Part shown: in pieces, positions 50,971 to 61,915 of the stretch | Position numbering within the stretch: position 1 is the first letter of the stretch | Layout: the number at the start of each line of letters is the position of its first letter | Assembly (NCBI RefSeq): GCF_014897675.1 | Contig: NZ_JABUXU010000018.1 | Coordinates: 1 to 64,000 of the forward strand | Length of the DNA stretch: 64,000 nucleotides | Source of the DNA: Advenella sp. FME57 | Lineage (GTDB): Bacteria > Pseudomonadota > Gammaproteobacteria > Burkholderiales > Burkholderiaceae_B | Direction of reading: 5' to 3' | Made by a program: the position numbers and the translations under genes | Notes under the pieces: model-generated | Told to the model about the DNA's origin: nothing | What the model saw: the letters and a program-made list of their open reading frames with translations, nothing else | Database searches by the model: none

Positions 50971-51828
50971 TCAATCGGGAATGGGCATGCTCATGAGCTT
51001 GGCGATCCATTCCGGATCCTTGGGGTCACCGGCGCTGCGCTGGTTGGTGTCCAGGGCGTTAATGGCCGCCATCTGTTCGTCGCTTAATTCGAAATCGTAT
51101 ATCTGGAAATTGCTCTCGACACGGCTTGGCTTGCTTGAGCGTGGAATAGCCAGTGAGCCGCGCTGCAAATGCCAGCGCAGAATGACCTGGCCGACATCCT
51201 TGCCGTGGGACTTGGCGATGTCCTGAAGAACGGGGTTGGTCAGCAGCGTCGCGTCGCCTCGTCCAAGTGGCGACCAGGCCTCAAGCAGAATGTCCTGTTC
51301 GTTCATATACTTGAGCAGCGCACGCTGCTGAAACAGCGGATGCGTTTCCACCTGGTTCAATACCGGCTTGCTGTTGGAACTAGCCGCCAGCGCCTGCAGA
51401 TGGTCGATTTCAAAGTTGCATACGCCGATGGCTTTGGTCAGGCCTTCGTCCTGCAGTTTCTCCAGCGCCTTCCAGCTTTCCCTGAAGCCTTCGACCGGCC
51501 AATGCAACAAATACAGATCCACGTACTCCAGCCCCAGTTTTTTGAGTGATTTGTCAAAGGCGCGCAGGGTCTGGTCGTAGCCGAAATCCGTGACCCAGAC
51601 TTTCGTAGTCAGATGGTAGTGTTCGCGCTTCAGTCCTGATTGGGCGAGCGCTTTTCCAACAAAGGCTTCGTTCATGTAACGGGCTGCCGTATCAATGACG
51701 CGATAACCGGTTTTCAGGGCCTGGGTGACTGCCGGCACACAGATTTCTTCCTTATCCAGTTCCCATGTGCCAAATCCCAGTGAGGGGATGGTCTGGCCGT
51801 TATTCAGCGTAAACGTTTTCAATGACAT
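50971..51828 (-). CDS. Aldo/keto reductase (AKR family)
   Basis: This is a 285-residue barrel enzyme from the ATG at 51828 (AAGGAA upstream). The AKR tetrad is visible: D-T-A near residue 46, Tyr in A-R-Y-M-N-E, Lys in L-T-T-K-V-W and His in L-L-H-W-P. The signatures L-N-Q-V-E-T-H-P-L-F and the NADPH-binding I-P-R-S-S-K-P-S-R are present. It reduces aldehydes or keto acids such as 2,5-diketo-D-gluconate or methylglyoxal. No neighbour suggests a specific role. Confidence 0.9.
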   Translation of the reverse strand: MSLKTFTLNNGQTIPSLGFGTWELDKEEICVPAVTQALKTGYRVIDTAARYMNEAFVGKALAQSGLKREHYHLTTKVWVTDFGYDQTLRAFDKSLKKLGLEYVDLYLLHWPVEGFRESWKALEKLQDEGLTKAIGVCNFEIDHLQALAASSNSKPVLNQVETHPLFQQRALLKYMNEQDILLEAWSPLGRGDATLLTNPVLQDIAKSHGKDVGQVILRWHLQRGSLAIPRSSKPSRVESNFQIYDFELSDEQMAAINALDTNQRSAGDPKDPEWIAKLMSMPIPD

Positions 51829-52159
51829 GTGTAATTCCTTGTCTGGCAAATTGGTTGAAAGGGTAGTGTGCTGTGTTGATGCTCGTTACAGTTACCATAC
51901 CAAAAACAAACGTCGGTTGTCTGACAATTGTGACGTAACGAGAATATTTTATGGGATCTGTGGCAATGATGGGAGCCCGTTTCAGGCCTTGCTCAGTTTC
52001 GGCGATATATTGATGGTGAAACAGTGGTGCGCTGCCCGTAGACAAAAGCACCGCGCCCGGCGTGAAAACTCAATGGCCTGGCCGGTAAGATGCGCCGTGG
52101 CGGATTGCCGGGAGGCAACAGGCTGACCCGAACCAACAAAGGACGGATCAGCCAGATGT
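51829..52159. other. Intergenic region between the aldo/keto reductase and valS
   Basis: These 331 bases contain no convincing gene on either strand and no clear terminator. Confidence 0.4.
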
Positions 52160-55000
52160 TTACTGCAGCCTGGCCTGTTGCCCACGAATGCCTTCAAGGC
52201 GTTCGGTAAATTGGGCCAGGCGCTCTTTTTCCTGTTCAATGACATGGCCCGGTGCGCGTGCGACAAAGCCTTCGTTGGACAGTTTGCCTTGTGCTTTGGC
52301 AATTTCGCCTTCCAGACGCTGAGCTTCTTTGGCCAGCCGGGCCAGTTCAGCTTCCTTGTCAATTTGCACGTTGAGCATCAACCGGGTGTTGTCCAGGATC
52401 TGAACCGGCGCACCCAGATCAGGCAGCAGGTCAACAACCTGTACTTCGCTCAGTTTGGCCAGCGCCATCAGGTATGGGGCATTGCGGTTGAGCATCTGGG
52501 CGTCGCCTTCGGCGAACAGGGGTACTTTCTGGGCCGGCGACAGGCTCATCTCTCCGCGCAGCGCCCGGATGGCCTCCACTTGTGCCTTGAGCGTGGCGAC
52601 CTGTGCTTCGGCAGCTTCATCAATCAGCTCGCTGTTGGCCAGCGGATATGGCTGAACACTGATGCTCGCTGTGGTGCCCGCTGGTTTTTTGCCCGCCACC
52701 AGCGCCACTTTCTGCCACAGCGCTTCTGTGATAAACGGAATGATGGGATGGGCCATGCGCAAAATGGCTTCCAGCACCCGGATCAGGGTGCGGCGCGTGC
52801 CGTTTTGCTGCGCCTGGTTGCCGCGCTGGATCTGGACCTTGGCCAGTTCAACATACCAGTCGCAGTATTCGTCCCAGACGAACCGGTATATTGCATTTGC
52901 AATCATGTCGAAGCGATATTCATGAAACCCTTTCTGTATATTTTCAAGGGTTTGCTGCAGGCGGCTGGTAATCCAGCGATCGGCAAAGGACAGCTCGTTA
53001 TCGTCCTGATTGACTGCTTCGGCGTCCGGTACGTTCATGAGCACAAAGCGGCTGGCATTCCAGAGCTTGTTGCAGAAGTTGCGGTAGCCTTCGCAGCGCT
53101 TCAGGTCAAAGTTCATGTTCCTGCCCAGCGTGGCATAGGCGGCCATGGTAAAGCGCAATGCGTCAGCGCCGTAAGGTGCAATACCGTCCGGAAATGCCTT
53201 GCGGGTGTCCTTTTCGATCTTGCCTGCCTGTTTTGGATTCATCAGGCCCGACGTGCGCTTGGCGACCAGCGTGTCCAGATCAACACCATCGATCAGGTCC
53301 ACAGGATCCAGCGTGTTGCCCTTGGATTTGCTCATTTTCTGGCCGTAGGCGTCCAGAATCAGCCCGTGCACATAGACATGACGGAACGGTACCTGGCCGG
53401 TCAGATGCATGCTCATCATGATCATGCGCGCCACCCAGAAAAAGATGATGTCAAAGCCGGTGACCAGCACATTTGACGGCATATAGCGTTTGAAATCATC
53501 TGTTTCTGCCGGCCAGCCCATGGTCGTAAAAGGGACCAGACCAGAGGAAAACCAGGTGTCCAGCACGTCGTCGTCGCGGCGCAGCGGTCCGGTCACGCCG
53601 GCTTTTTTGGCTTTGATCTGCGCTTCTTCCTCGTTGCGGGCGACAAAGATCTGGCCGTCTTCTGTGTACCAGGCCGGAATCTGGTGACCCCACCATAATT
53701 GCCGGGAAATGCACCAGTCCTGGATGTTTTCCAGCCACTGGTTATAGGTGTTGCTCCAGTTATCCGGAAAAAAGCGCACTTCACCATCACGCACCACGTC
53801 CAGCGCAACCTGGGTAATGCTTTTGCCCGGGTTGTGCGTGCCTTCAGGGGCCGGCTTGCTCATGGCGACAAACCACTGGTCTGTCAGCATGGGTTCAATG
53901 ACCGATTTGGTCCGATCGCCGCGCGGCACCATGAGTTTGTGCGGCTTGATGCTCTCCAGAAGCGCCTGGGCCTCAAGCTCTGCAACAATTTGCTTGCGCG
54001 CCTCGAATCGGTCCAGGCCCTGGAAGCGGGCGGGGGCGTCTTCACTGATTTTTGCGTCCAGCGTCAGAATACTGATCATATCCAGCTGATGGCGCTGGCC
54101 AACGGCATAGTCGTTAAAATCGTGGGCGGGGGTTACCTTGACCACACCTGTACCGAATTCTCGATCGACATAATCGTCGGCAATCACTGGGATATTGCGA
54201 TCGCACAGGGGCAGACGTACTGACTTGCCCACCAGGTGGCTGTAGCGTTCGTCTTCAGGGTGAACCATGACAGCCACATCGCCCAGCATGGTTTCAGGAC
54301 GGGTAGTTGCCACCACCAGATATTCCAGCCCGTTTACCGGTTCGGTAAGGGGGTAGCGGATATGCCAGAGAAAGCCATCTTCTTCCTGGCTTTCTACTTC
54401 CAGGTCAGACACTGCTGTGCCCAGTACCGGATCCCAGTTGACCAGCCGTTTGCCGCGGTAGATCAGACCTTGCTCGTGCAGACGGACAAAGGTTTCGACC
54501 ACGCCCAGGGACATCTGGCTGTCCATGGTGAAATATTCACGCGGCCAGTCTGCCGAAGCGCCCAGGCGTCGTACCTGAGCGGTGATCGTATTGCCCGACT
54601 GTTCCTTCCATTCCCATACGCGCTTTACGAAGGCCTCCCGACCCAGGTCGTGCCGGGTGGTTTTCTGGGCATCCAGCTGGCGCTCAACGACAATTTGCGT
54701 GGCAATGCCCGCATGATCGGTGCCTGGCACCAGGACGGTGTCGCTGCCCAGCATCCGGTGGTAGCGGATCAGACCATCCATGATCGTATGATTGAAGGCG
54801 TGCCCCATATGCAGCGTGCCTGTGACATTGGGGGGCGGGAACTGAATGGTGTAGGGTTCGCCACTTTCCGGTGCGTCTGTAGACGTGTGGCGGCCGGCCC
54901 GAAAGACGCCCATGCGTTCCCATTCCTGGTACCAGGTGCGTTCAAGCTCCTTGGGTTCAAAACTTTTGGGCAATTCGTCGGGGGCAGGTGTTTGAGTCAT
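52160..55000 (-). CDS. valS: Valyl-tRNA synthetase
   Basis: This is a 946-residue class I synthetase. The HIGH motif appears as L-H-M-G-H in [13 protein letters not shown] near residue 60 and the KMSKS motif in [10 protein letters not shown] near 560. The CP1 editing domain lies between, and the C-terminal coiled-coil arm ([14 protein letters not shown]) closes the protein. It charges tRNA-Val and edits Thr. It is divergent from the ndk operon. Confidence 0.97.
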   Translation of the reverse strand: MTQTPAPDELPKSFEPKELERTWYQEWERMGVFRAGRHTSTDAPESGEPYTIQFPPPNVTGTLHMGHAFNHTIMDGLIRYHRMLGSDTVLVPGTDHAGIATQIVVERQLDAQKTTRHDLGREAFVKRVWEWKEQSGNTITAQVRRLGASADWPREYFTMDSQMSLGVVETFVRLHEQGLIYRGKRLVNWDPVLGTAVSDLEVESQEEDGFLWHIRYPLTEPVNGLEYLVVATTRPETMLGDVAVMVHPEDERYSHLVGKSVRLPLCDRNIPVIADDYVDREFGTGVVKVTPAHDFNDYAVGQRHQLDMISILTLDAKISEDAPARFQGLDRFEARKQIVAELEAQALLESIKPHKLMVPRGDRTKSVIEPMLTDQWFVAMSKPAPEGTHNPGKSITQVALDVVRDGEVRFFPDNWSNTYNQWLENIQDWCISRQLWWGHQIPAWYTEDGQIFVARNEEEAQIKAKKAGVTGPLRRDDDVLDTWFSSGLVPFTTMGWPAETDDFKRYMPSNVLVTGFDIIFFWVARMIMMSMHLTGQVPFRHVYVHGLILDAYGQKMSKSKGNTLDPVDLIDGVDLDTLVAKRTSGLMNPKQAGKIEKDTRKAFPDGIAPYGADALRFTMAAYATLGRNMNFDLKRCEGYRNFCNKLWNASRFVLMNVPDAEAVNQDDNELSFADRWITSRLQQTLENIQKGFHEYRFDMIANAIYRFVWDEYCDWYVELAKVQIQRGNQAQQNGTRRTLIRVLEAILRMAHPIIPFITEALWQKVALVAGKKPAGTTASISVQPYPLANSELIDEAAEAQVATLKAQVEAIRALRGEMSLSPAQKVPLFAEGDAQMLNRNAPYLMALAKLSEVQVVDLLPDLGAPVQILDNTRLMLNVQIDKEAELARLAKEAQRLEGEIAKAQGKLSNEGFVARAPGHVIEQEKERLAQFTERLEGIRGQQARLQ

Positions 55001-55183
55001 AGTATCAACAGTGGATGGGCTGGCGGGTTTATGGCCGTCAGGCCCAAAGGGTCAGCAAAATGGTGAGTCTTTATCGAAAACCCTTATTTTAAGGTGTAGC
55101 GCCCTAATTTTGCATGTTAAAATGCCGAGTTAGTTAAAACTTCGTTGAAGTAACTGTTTTCATTGAATATTTGGAGTAATTAA

Positions 55184-55591
55184 ATGGCTGTTGAACGTAC
55201 GCTCTCTATCATCAAACCCGATGCTGTTGCCAAAAATGTTATCGGCGAAATTATTTCCCGCTTCGAAAAAGCGGGTCTCAAAGTGGTTGAAGCTCGTATG
55301 CAGCAACTGAGCCAGGCCGAAGCCGAAGGCTTTTATGCCGTTCACAAAGAGCGTCCTTTTTTCAACGATCTGGTCAAATTCATGATTTCCGGTCCTGTTT
55401 TTATTCAGGTTCTGGAAGGTGAAAACGCCATCGCCAAAAACCGCGAACTCATGGGCGCCACAGATCCCAAGAAAGCCGATGCCGGTACCATCCGCGCCGA
55501 CTTCGCCGACAGCATTGACGCCAACGCTGTACATGGCTCCGATGCCGCTGACACAGCAGCCAACGAAATTGCTTACTTCTTCAAGAAGTAA
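55184..55591 (+). CDS. ndk: Nucleoside diphosphate kinase
   Basis: This 135-residue protein begins with [12 protein letters not shown], with the active-site His in N-A-V-H-G-S-D-A near residue 117 and R-E-L-M-G-A-T-D-P before it. GGAG is placed correctly upstream. It balances nucleoside triphosphates and is the first gene of the ndk-to-hisC run. Confidence 0.96.
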   Translation: MAVERTLSIIKPDAVAKNVIGEIISRFEKAGLKVVEARMQQLSQAEAEGFYAVHKERPFFNDLVKFMISGPVFIQVLEGENAIAKNRELMGATDPKKADAGTIRADFADSIDANAVHGSDAADTAANEIAYFFKK

Positions 55592-55634
55592 CAGGCTCGC
55601 TGAAAACGTGCTTCATTTTCCGCAAAAGGCTGTT

Positions 55635-56813
55635 ATGACTACTACCGATCAACGCATCAATCTTCTGGGTGTCGAATCCGATTCGCTCGTCAAGCAGGTG
55701 GGTGACTGGGGTAACAAGCCTTTTCGCGCGAAACAGTTGCTGCGCTGGGTGCACCAGCGCGGCATCTCCGATTTCGACCAGATGACAGATCTGGCCAAGG
55801 ACTTTCGCAGCACGCTGACAGAACGCTGCTCGTTGCAAACACCATCGGTTATTACCCAGAAAGTATCTACCGACGGTACCCGCAAGTGGCTGTTTGATGT
55901 AGGCAATAATAATGCTGTCGAAACCGTATTCATTCCGGAAGATGACAGGGGAACCCTGTGCATTTCCAGTCAGGCCGGTTGTACCGTGGGCTGCCGTTTC
56001 TGCTCTACTGGTCACCAGGGCTTCAATCGAAATCTGACCACAGCTGAAATTGTCGGTCAATTGTGGAAGGCCCGCCACGATATCATGCAGGATATGCCTG
56101 CCGCACGTCTGGCCGCCGCAGGACAGGATGAGCCACCAGCTGCCGTACAGGACCAGGATCTTCGCGTCATCAGCAATGTCGTCATGATGGGAATGGGCGA
56201 GCCGCTACTCAATTATGATCAGGTTCTGCCGGCATTGCTGCTTATGCTCGACGATAATGCCTATGGGCTGTCGCGGCGTCGAGTCACGGTGTCCACTTCC
56301 GGTGTCGTACCGTTCATGGACCGCCTGGCGCATGACTGCCCGGTTGCGCTGGCGGTATCGCTGCATGCGCCGAACGATGCGTTGCGCGATCAACTGGTGC
56401 CGCTCAATCGCAAATATCCGCTGGCTGAGCTTATTGCCGCCTGTAACCGCTATCTTGTGCATGCGCCGCGTGATTTCATCACCTTTGAATACGTCATGCT
56501 CGATGGCGTGAATGATTCGGATGAGCATGCCCGTCAACTGGTGGATATCACGCGCCAGGTCAAGTGCAAGCTGAACCTGATTCCGTTCAATCCGTTTCCG
56601 GAGGCGGGTCTGAAGCGGTCCAGCAATGCACGCATTCGCCAGTTCTCCAGCTTGCTGGTGGATCAGGGCGTGATTACCACGGTGCGTAAAACCCGAGGTG
56701 AAGATATTGATGCCGCCTGTGGACAGCTCGCGGGCGACGTTAAAGACCGTACCCGCATCAGCGAACGCATGCAGGCCTTCAAATCCATTCCCATTACCGA
56801 GATTTCTTCATGA
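55635..56813 (+). CDS. rlmN: Dual-specificity RNA methyltransferase RlmN
   Basis: This is a 392-residue radical SAM enzyme from the ATG at 55635; the frame extending back to 55419 overlaps ndk and is not used. The cluster motif [11 protein letters not shown] is near residue 115, M-G-M-G-E-P-L-L-N follows, and the methyl-carrying Cys is in D-I-D-A-A-C-G-Q-L near the end. It methylates A2503 of 23S rRNA and A37 of some tRNAs. Its stop overlaps the next start (ATGA). Confidence 0.96.
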   Translation: MTTTDQRINLLGVESDSLVKQVGDWGNKPFRAKQLLRWVHQRGISDFDQMTDLAKDFRSTLTERCSLQTPSVITQKVSTDGTRKWLFDVGNNNAVETVFIPEDDRGTLCISSQAGCTVGCRFCSTGHQGFNRNLTTAEIVGQLWKARHDIMQDMPAARLAAAGQDEPPAAVQDQDLRVISNVVMMGMGEPLLNYDQVLPALLLMLDDNAYGLSRRRVTVSTSGVVPFMDRLAHDCPVALAVSLHAPNDALRDQLVPLNRKYPLAELIAACNRYLVHAPRDFITFEYVMLDGVNDSDEHARQLVDITRQVKCKLNLIPFNPFPEAGLKRSSNARIRQFSSLLVDQGVITTVRKTRGEDIDAACGQLAGDVKDRTRISERMQAFKSIPITEISS

Positions 56814-57334
56814 CCAACGAAACAGACATTGCCGCTGATATTCCCCGTGAAGAGTCGGCCCCCGTACAATCGCTGGGCCAGACGCTCGCGACGCTCAGAG
56901 CGGCTCGTGGTCTTACGTTGGCTGAAATCTCCAATCGCATCAAGTTTTCCGAGACTCAGTTGCGCGCGCTGGAAAGTCAGAACTGGGCGTCATTGCCCAC
57001 TGGCTTCATGTTGCGTGGCATGGTCAAGAAATATGCGCAGGTATTGGAAGCGGATGAGCAGCCATTGTTGCAATTGCTGGGCCAGCAGCCAGGCGTTGAA
57101 GGCGGCCAGCAGGTTGTTGCTGCCTCTGCAGCCACGACCAATATCAACCTGAAACGCAGCACCGATTATGAAATCCGGGACAGTTACTCCCGGTCCGGGC
57201 GCTCCAGTGGTACAGGCCTGTGGCTGTTTGTCATCTTGCTCGTGCTGGTCGTAATTGCCGTCTACGGCTTTACCCGCGGCTGGTACACCTTGCAGGATCT
57301 CGGTCTCGAAAGCCTGCAGCACTGGTTTGAATAA
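56810..57334 (+). CDS. rodZ: RodZ-like helix-turn-helix membrane protein (short form)
   Basis: This is a 174-residue protein. Residues ~20-90 are the RodZ-type HTH ([34 protein letters not shown]). One membrane segment follows at about 138-158, with only about 15 residues beyond it. The long periplasmic DUF4115 domain of typical RodZ (about 330 residues) is missing. It sits between rlmN and ispG, the normal rodZ locus. In full-length form it links MreB to the membrane and supports rod shape. Confidence 0.85.
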   Translation: MTNETDIAADIPREESAPVQSLGQTLATLRAARGLTLAEISNRIKFSETQLRALESQNWASLPTGFMLRGMVKKYAQVLEADEQPLLQLLGQQPGVEGGQQVVAASAATTNINLKRSTDYEIRDSYSRSGRSSGTGLWLFVILLVLVVIAVYGFTRGWYTLQDLGLESLQHWFE

Positions 57335-57416
57335 CTGACTCAATGGTATCGCTCTTGTCGCTGCAGTGCGCTGACCCGACTTCGGCCGTACCACTCTGTT
57401 TAAGACTGACACTACC

Positions 57417-58718
57417 ATGACCATCGTTGAACAATCGCCGTTTCCTATTGGCCAGTTGACCCGCCGTCCGACGCGTGGTGCACGTGTCGTATGGGGTGCC
57501 AAACAGGTCCAAATTGGTGGCGGTGCGCCAGTCGTGGTGCAATCGATGACCAATACCGACACGGCAGATCCGATCGCGACGGCCATTCAGGTCAAGGAAT
57601 TGGCGCAGGCCGGTTCCGAGATGGTGCGCATCACCGTCAATACGCCCGAGGCGGCAAAGGAAGTGCCGGCAATTCGCGAGCAACTGGATCGCATGGGTGT
57701 TTCGGTTCCGCTGGTGGGCGACTTCCATTACAACGGGCACAAGCTGCTTACCCAGTTTCCCGAGTGCGCGCAGGCGCTGTCCAAATACCGGATCAACCCG
57801 GGCAATATGGGCGGCGGCAAAAAACGCGACGACAATTTCGCGCAGATGATTGAAGTGGCCTGCCGCTATGAGAAACCGGTACGCATAGGCGTAAACTGGG
57901 GCAGCCTGGATCATGAACTCATGGCGCGCATGATGGACGACAACAGCCGGCGCAGCGTTCCCTGGGACGCATCGGCTGTCATGCGCGAGGCGCTGGTGGT
58001 GTCTGCCATTACCAACGCTGCCCGCGCCGAAGAACTGGGTCTGGCCGGTGATGCCATCATCCTGTCCTGTAAGGTAAGCCATGTTCAGGATCTGATTTCG
58101 GTATATCGGAACCTTTCTGCCCGTTGTGATTATCCGTTGCATCTGGGCTTGACCGAGGCCGGCATGGGTAGCAAGGGCATTGTGGCTTCTACGGCCGCGT
58201 TGTCCGTACTGCTTCAGGAAGGAATCGGTGATACGATTCGCATTTCTCTTACACCTGAACCGGGCGGTGATCGCACCCGCGAAGTGATCGTGGCGCAGGA
58301 AATACTGCAAACCATGGGCTTACGGGCGTTTACCCCCATGGTCGTGGCGTGTCCCGGTTGCGGGCGCACCAGCAGTACCTACTTCCAGGAGCTGGCCGAT
58401 AGCATTCAGTCTTACCTGCGCCGGCAGATGCCAGTATGGAAGGCGCAGTATCCTGGCGTAGAAAGCATGAACGTTGCGGTCATGGGCTGTGTAGTAAACG
58501 GGCCTGGCGAAAGCCGCCATGCCGATATCGGAATCAGTCTGCCGGGTACCGGAGAGGTTCCTTCAGCCCCGGTCTTTATCGATGGGCAGCGCAGCGTTAC
58601 CCTGAAGGGCGAGGCGATTGCCGAAGAATTCCAGGAAATCGTGCGTGATTACGTTCACAAGCGTTATGGCGCACAGGGTTCGGATGTATCCGGACAGAAC
58701 AGCAATAATTTGAACTGA
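57417..58718 (+). CDS. ispG: 4-hydroxy-3-methylbut-2-enyl diphosphate synthase IspG
   Basis: This 433-residue enzyme of the MEP isoprenoid pathway has N-terminal barrel motifs [10 protein letters not shown] and M-V-R-I-T-V-N. The [4Fe-4S] ligands lie in A-C-P-G-C-G-R-T and [11 protein letters not shown]. It reduces MEcPP to HMBPP. It lies 83 bases after rodZ in the conserved operon. Confidence 0.97.
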   Translation: MTIVEQSPFPIGQLTRRPTRGARVVWGAKQVQIGGGAPVVVQSMTNTDTADPIATAIQVKELAQAGSEMVRITVNTPEAAKEVPAIREQLDRMGVSVPLVGDFHYNGHKLLTQFPECAQALSKYRINPGNMGGGKKRDDNFAQMIEVACRYEKPVRIGVNWGSLDHELMARMMDDNSRRSVPWDASAVMREALVVSAITNAARAEELGLAGDAIILSCKVSHVQDLISVYRNLSARCDYPLHLGLTEAGMGSKGIVASTAALSVLLQEGIGDTIRISLTPEPGGDRTREVIVAQEILQTMGLRAFTPMVVACPGCGRTSSTYFQELADSIQSYLRRQMPVWKAQYPGVESMNVAVMGCVVNGPGESRHADIGISLPGTGEVPSAPVFIDGQRSVTLKGEAIAEEFQEIVRDYVHKRYGAQGSDVSGQNSNNLN

Positions 58719-58732
58719 CAAGAGTAACTATT

Positions 58733-60040
58733 TTGAGTAACACAACCGCATTCCAAAAGGTCACAGCTTTACGCGGAATGAACGACATCCTGCCAGGCCA
58801 GTCGGCGCACTGGGAGCAGCTGGAAGCCATGCTCCGGCAGTGGCTAAGTCTATATGGCTATCAGAACGTACGCACCCCCGTGCTGGAGCAGACTCGTCTG
58901 TTTGCGCGCGGCATTGGCGAGGTCACCGATATTGTCGAGAAGGAAATGTATACCTTCAGCATGTCGGCTGACCGGCAGGAACTGATGACGATGCGCCCGG
59001 AGTTTACTGCGGGCGTCGTGCGGGCCGCGATTGAGCACAATATGTTGTACGACCGCGCGCAGCGTCTGTATACCATGGGGCCGGTGTTCCGGCATGAACG
59101 GCCACAGAAAGGACGCTACCGGCAGTTTCACCAGATCTCGGTCGAAGCCCTGGGCTTTCCCGGGCCTGATATCGATGCCGAGCAGATCATCATGCTGGCA
59201 CGTCTGTGGAAACAACTGGGTATCAACGACATCCGGCTGGAACTCAATTCGCTTGGGCAACTGGAGGAACGACGGGCGCATCGTGAAGCGCTGATCGCGC
59301 ATCTGGAAAAGCATAAAGCGGTTCTGGACGCTGACGGACAGCGCCGCATGTACAGCAATCCCCTGCGGGTGCTGGATACGAAAAATCCGGCGATGCAACA
59401 GATGGCCAATGACGCGCCCAAGCTGTTCGATTTTCTGGGCAGCGAATCCAGGGCGCACTTTGATGCCCTATGCCAGAGACTGGATGATGCCGATATCGCC
59501 TATACTCTGAATCCGCGACTGGTGCGCGGACTCGATTACTACAATCTGACCGTTTTTGAATGGGTGACCGACAGGCTTGGCGCCCAGGGAACCGTCTGCG
59601 GGGGCGGGCGCTATGATGGCCTGTTTGATCTGCTGGGTGGCAAAACGGCGCCAGCCATCGGCTTTGCCATCGGGCTGGAGCGATTGCTTGCATTATGGCT
59701 GGAGGATGCGAAAGTGCAGATGATGCCCGAATGTGATGTATATTTCGTCCATAGCGATGCGCAATCGGCCCGTGTGGCTGCCGGCATGGCTGAATCTGCC
59801 AGAGATCTTGGCGTGCGCTGTATTGTGCATCCTGGCATGGGCTCGTTCAAATCGCAATTTAAACGAGCCGATGCCAGCGGCGCGCGCCTTGCGGTAATTT
59901 TAGGGGAATCCGAAATGACTCAGCATTCGGCATCCGTGAAGTTTTTGCGGGCAGATGCCCAAGGCGCGACCGCACCGCAGTTTAGCGTGGCGCAAAGCGA
60001 GCTGGCAAACGCATTGCTGGATAAACTCCGGGCTCAGTAA
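58733..60040 (+). CDS. hisS: Histidyl-tRNA synthetase
   Basis: This is a 435-residue class II synthetase with motif L-R-G-M-N-D-I-L-P-G near residue 15, T-M-R-P-E-F-T-A-G, motif 2 P-V-F-R-H-E-R-P-Q-K-G-R-Y-R-Q-F, the His-specific L-V-R-G-L-D-Y-Y, and motif 3 A-I-G-F-A-I-G-L-E-R. No ATG lies before the conserved N-terminus; a TTG at 58733, 14 bases after ispG, is the start. Confidence 0.96.
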   Translation: MSNTTAFQKVTALRGMNDILPGQSAHWEQLEAMLRQWLSLYGYQNVRTPVLEQTRLFARGIGEVTDIVEKEMYTFSMSADRQELMTMRPEFTAGVVRAAIEHNMLYDRAQRLYTMGPVFRHERPQKGRYRQFHQISVEALGFPGPDIDAEQIIMLARLWKQLGINDIRLELNSLGQLEERRAHREALIAHLEKHKAVLDADGQRRMYSNPLRVLDTKNPAMQQMANDAPKLFDFLGSESRAHFDALCQRLDDADIAYTLNPRLVRGLDYYNLTVFEWVTDRLGAQGTVCGGGRYDGLFDLLGGKTAPAIGFAIGLERLLALWLEDAKVQMMPECDVYFVHSDAQSARVAAGMAESARDLGVRCIVHPGMGSFKSQFKRADASGARLAVILGESEMTQHSASVKFLRADAQGATAPQFSVAQSELANALLDKLRAQ

Positions 60041-60113
60041 ATAATTAACAATCAACAGCAGGCAGTCTCGTTACGTGATCGGCTTGAAAATCAGTAAAGG
60101 ATAGTTGAAGAAT

Positions 60114-60755
60114 ATGGCTTTTGACCTCGAAGAACAGGAACGGATCGACTCGCTAAAGGGGTGGTGGGATCGTTTCGGCAACACAATTCTGACCGCTATT
60201 ATTGTTGTCATGCTGGGCATACTGGCATGGTACGGCTGGAGCTGGTATAAGTCCTCGCAGGTCAAGCAGGCGCTTGGCTATTATGAAATCGTCCAAACCT
60301 CGGCCGTGTCTTCTGATGCAGACAGTCAGGCCAGGCTGGATCAGGCAGCGGCCGAACTCAAGAAGAGTTATGGCGATACGGCCTACGCAGCCCGTGGCGC
60401 TTTGCTGGCGGCCGATTTTTATATACGTGGCGGTCATTATGACCAGGCGCAGCAGGAGCTTACCTGGCTGGCCGGACGCGGCAGTGATTTCCCTGAGCTG
60501 TTGCCTGTGGCAAAGTTGCGTCTGGCCAGTGTCTACGCTGACCAGAAAAAGTTCGACGAGGCGCTGGCACAATTGAATAATCCGCCAGAAGCTTTCAAGG
60601 CGCTTTACGATGATCGTAAAGGTGATGTGCTGATCGCCCAGGGCAAGAAGCAGGAGGCGGTTGCAGCGTGGAAAGCAGCGCTTTCCGTCCAGCAATTACC
60701 GGCAGCATTTGTGAACACCATTCAATTGAAAATCAGTGCTTTAGGTGGAGAATAA
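60114..60755 (+). CDS. YfgM-like TPR protein (SecYEG/periplasmic chaperone partner)
   Basis: This 213-residue protein begins A-F-D-L-E-E-Q-E-R, as typical for this family, with one membrane helix at about 25-44 and a periplasmic alpha-helical TPR-like domain (Y-A-A-R-G-A-L-L-A-A-D-F-Y near 90, K-L-R-L-A-S-V-Y-A-D near 130). The ATG at 60114 is preferred to a TTG nine bases earlier. In E. coli YfgM associates with SecYEG and PpiD. It sits between hisS and bamB, the conserved position. Confidence 0.88.
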   Translation: MAFDLEEQERIDSLKGWWDRFGNTILTAIIVVMLGILAWYGWSWYKSSQVKQALGYYEIVQTSAVSSDADSQARLDQAAAELKKSYGDTAYAARGALLAADFYIRGGHYDQAQQELTWLAGRGSDFPELLPVAKLRLASVYADQKKFDEALAQLNNPPEAFKALYDDRKGDVLIAQGKKQEAVAAWKAALSVQQLPAAFVNTIQLKISALGGE

Positions 60756-60757
60756 TC

Positions 60758-61915
60758 ATGATGTTTCAACATATGCCTCGTCGTTTTCTGAAACTTACGG
60801 TGCTGGTCGGCGCGCTGGCGCTCGGCGGCTGCAGCCTTTTTGAGACTCCGTCGCAATTTGAGCCAGTCGATCTGACCGAATATACCCAGACCACGGTTCC
60901 TGCTGCAGCATGGAGCGCATCAATCGGTTCTGGCAGCGGCGTCGGGTTCGCTCCTGCAGTAGCTGGCGACAGTGTGTTGGCCGCAACGCCGGATGGGTCC
61001 GTGGCACGGGTTGCGCTGTCCAATGGCGCAGTGCAGTGGAAAACATCAGTAGGCGATGCCTTGTCTGCCGGAGTGGGATCAGATGGCAATATCGCCGTTG
61101 TTGCCGCCCCGGACGGCAAGATTACCGCCTTGGATATGGCCGGCAAACCACTATGGACCGCTAAAGCCAGTACACGGGTGTCAACGCCACCTGCTGTAGG
61201 GCAGGGCGTCGTGGTGGTGCGGGCCGACGATTATCGTGTCCAGGGTTTTGATGCCGGCAGCGGCGAGCTGCTGTGGAATTACCAGCGCACCAATGCTGCG
61301 CTGGCACTGCGCGCCGTTTCCCGCATGATTATCGACAAGGGCAATGTCCTGGTTGCTGTTCCCAGCGGTCGGCTGGTCGCACTGGACCTGAAAACCGGCA
61401 GGTTGCAGTGGGATGTCCTGGCCGGCCCCATTCGCGGCGTGACCGATCTCGATAGTGTGACAGACGTTGTGGGCGCACCGGTGCTGGTCGGCAATGGTGT
61501 GTGCGTGGCTACTTATCAAGGCAATGCCGGTTGCTACACACCCGGCCGCGGCGACGGACAGGCATTGTGGTCGCAGCCATTCTCCAGTGCGACAGGCGTC
61601 ACACTGAACAATAATTCGCTTTATGCCACCGGCATACACGGTGAAGTCGTCCGCATGGCACTGGGTAACGGCCAGCAGCAATGGATCAATCAGGTTCTGA
61701 AAAACCGGGGCCTGACCAATGCAGTGTCCAACGGCAATGTTGTTGCTGTTGGTGATTATGAAGGCTATATACATTATCTGTCCGATGCCGATGGGCATCT
61801 GCTTGGCAGATCCGAATTTGGCGGCGATCCGATGTTATCGCCGCTGACCGTCACCGCCCAGGGTATCCTGGTGCAAACCGGTGCGGGTAATCTTGTTATG
61901 CTTGGTGCACGTTGA
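60758..61915 (+). CDS. bamB: Outer-membrane assembly lipoprotein BamB
   Basis: This 385-residue lipoprotein has signal peptide [10 protein letters not shown] with lipidated Cys25. The mature protein is a beta propeller of PQQ-like repeats (G-A-V-Q-W-K-T, G-E-L-L-W-N-Y, G-R-L-Q-W-D-V). It scaffolds the BAM complex that inserts outer-membrane proteins. The ATG at 60758, two bases after yfgM, has GGTGGAG upstream; its stop codon overlaps the der start. Confidence 0.95.
   Translation: MMFQHMPRRFLKLTVLVGALALGGCSLFETPSQFEPVDLTEYTQTTVPAAAWSASIGSGSGVGFAPAVAGDSVLAATPDGSVARVALSNGAVQWKTSVGDALSAGVGSDGNIAVVAAPDGKITALDMAGKPLWTAKASTRVSTPPAVGQGVVVVRADDYRVQGFDAGSGELLWNYQRTNAALALRAVSRMIIDKGNVLVAVPSGRLVALDLKTGRLQWDVLAGPIRGVTDLDSVTDVVGAPVLVGNGVCVATYQGNAGCYTPGRGDGQALWSQPFSSATGVTLNNNSLYATGIHGEVVRMALGNGQQQWINQVLKNRGLTNAVSNGNVVAVGDYEGYIHYLSDADGHLLGRSEFGGDPMLSPLTVTAQGILVQTGAGNLVMLGAR

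Noticed and set aside
52178..53476. 432-residue open frame on the plus strand
   Set aside because: Antisense shadow of valS without ribosome site or family motifs. The 276-residue frame at 54236-55066 is rejected for the same reason.
57270..58310. 346-residue minus-strand frame rich in His and Arg
   Set aside because: Shadow of ispG; the composition reflects GC-rich third positions read in reverse.
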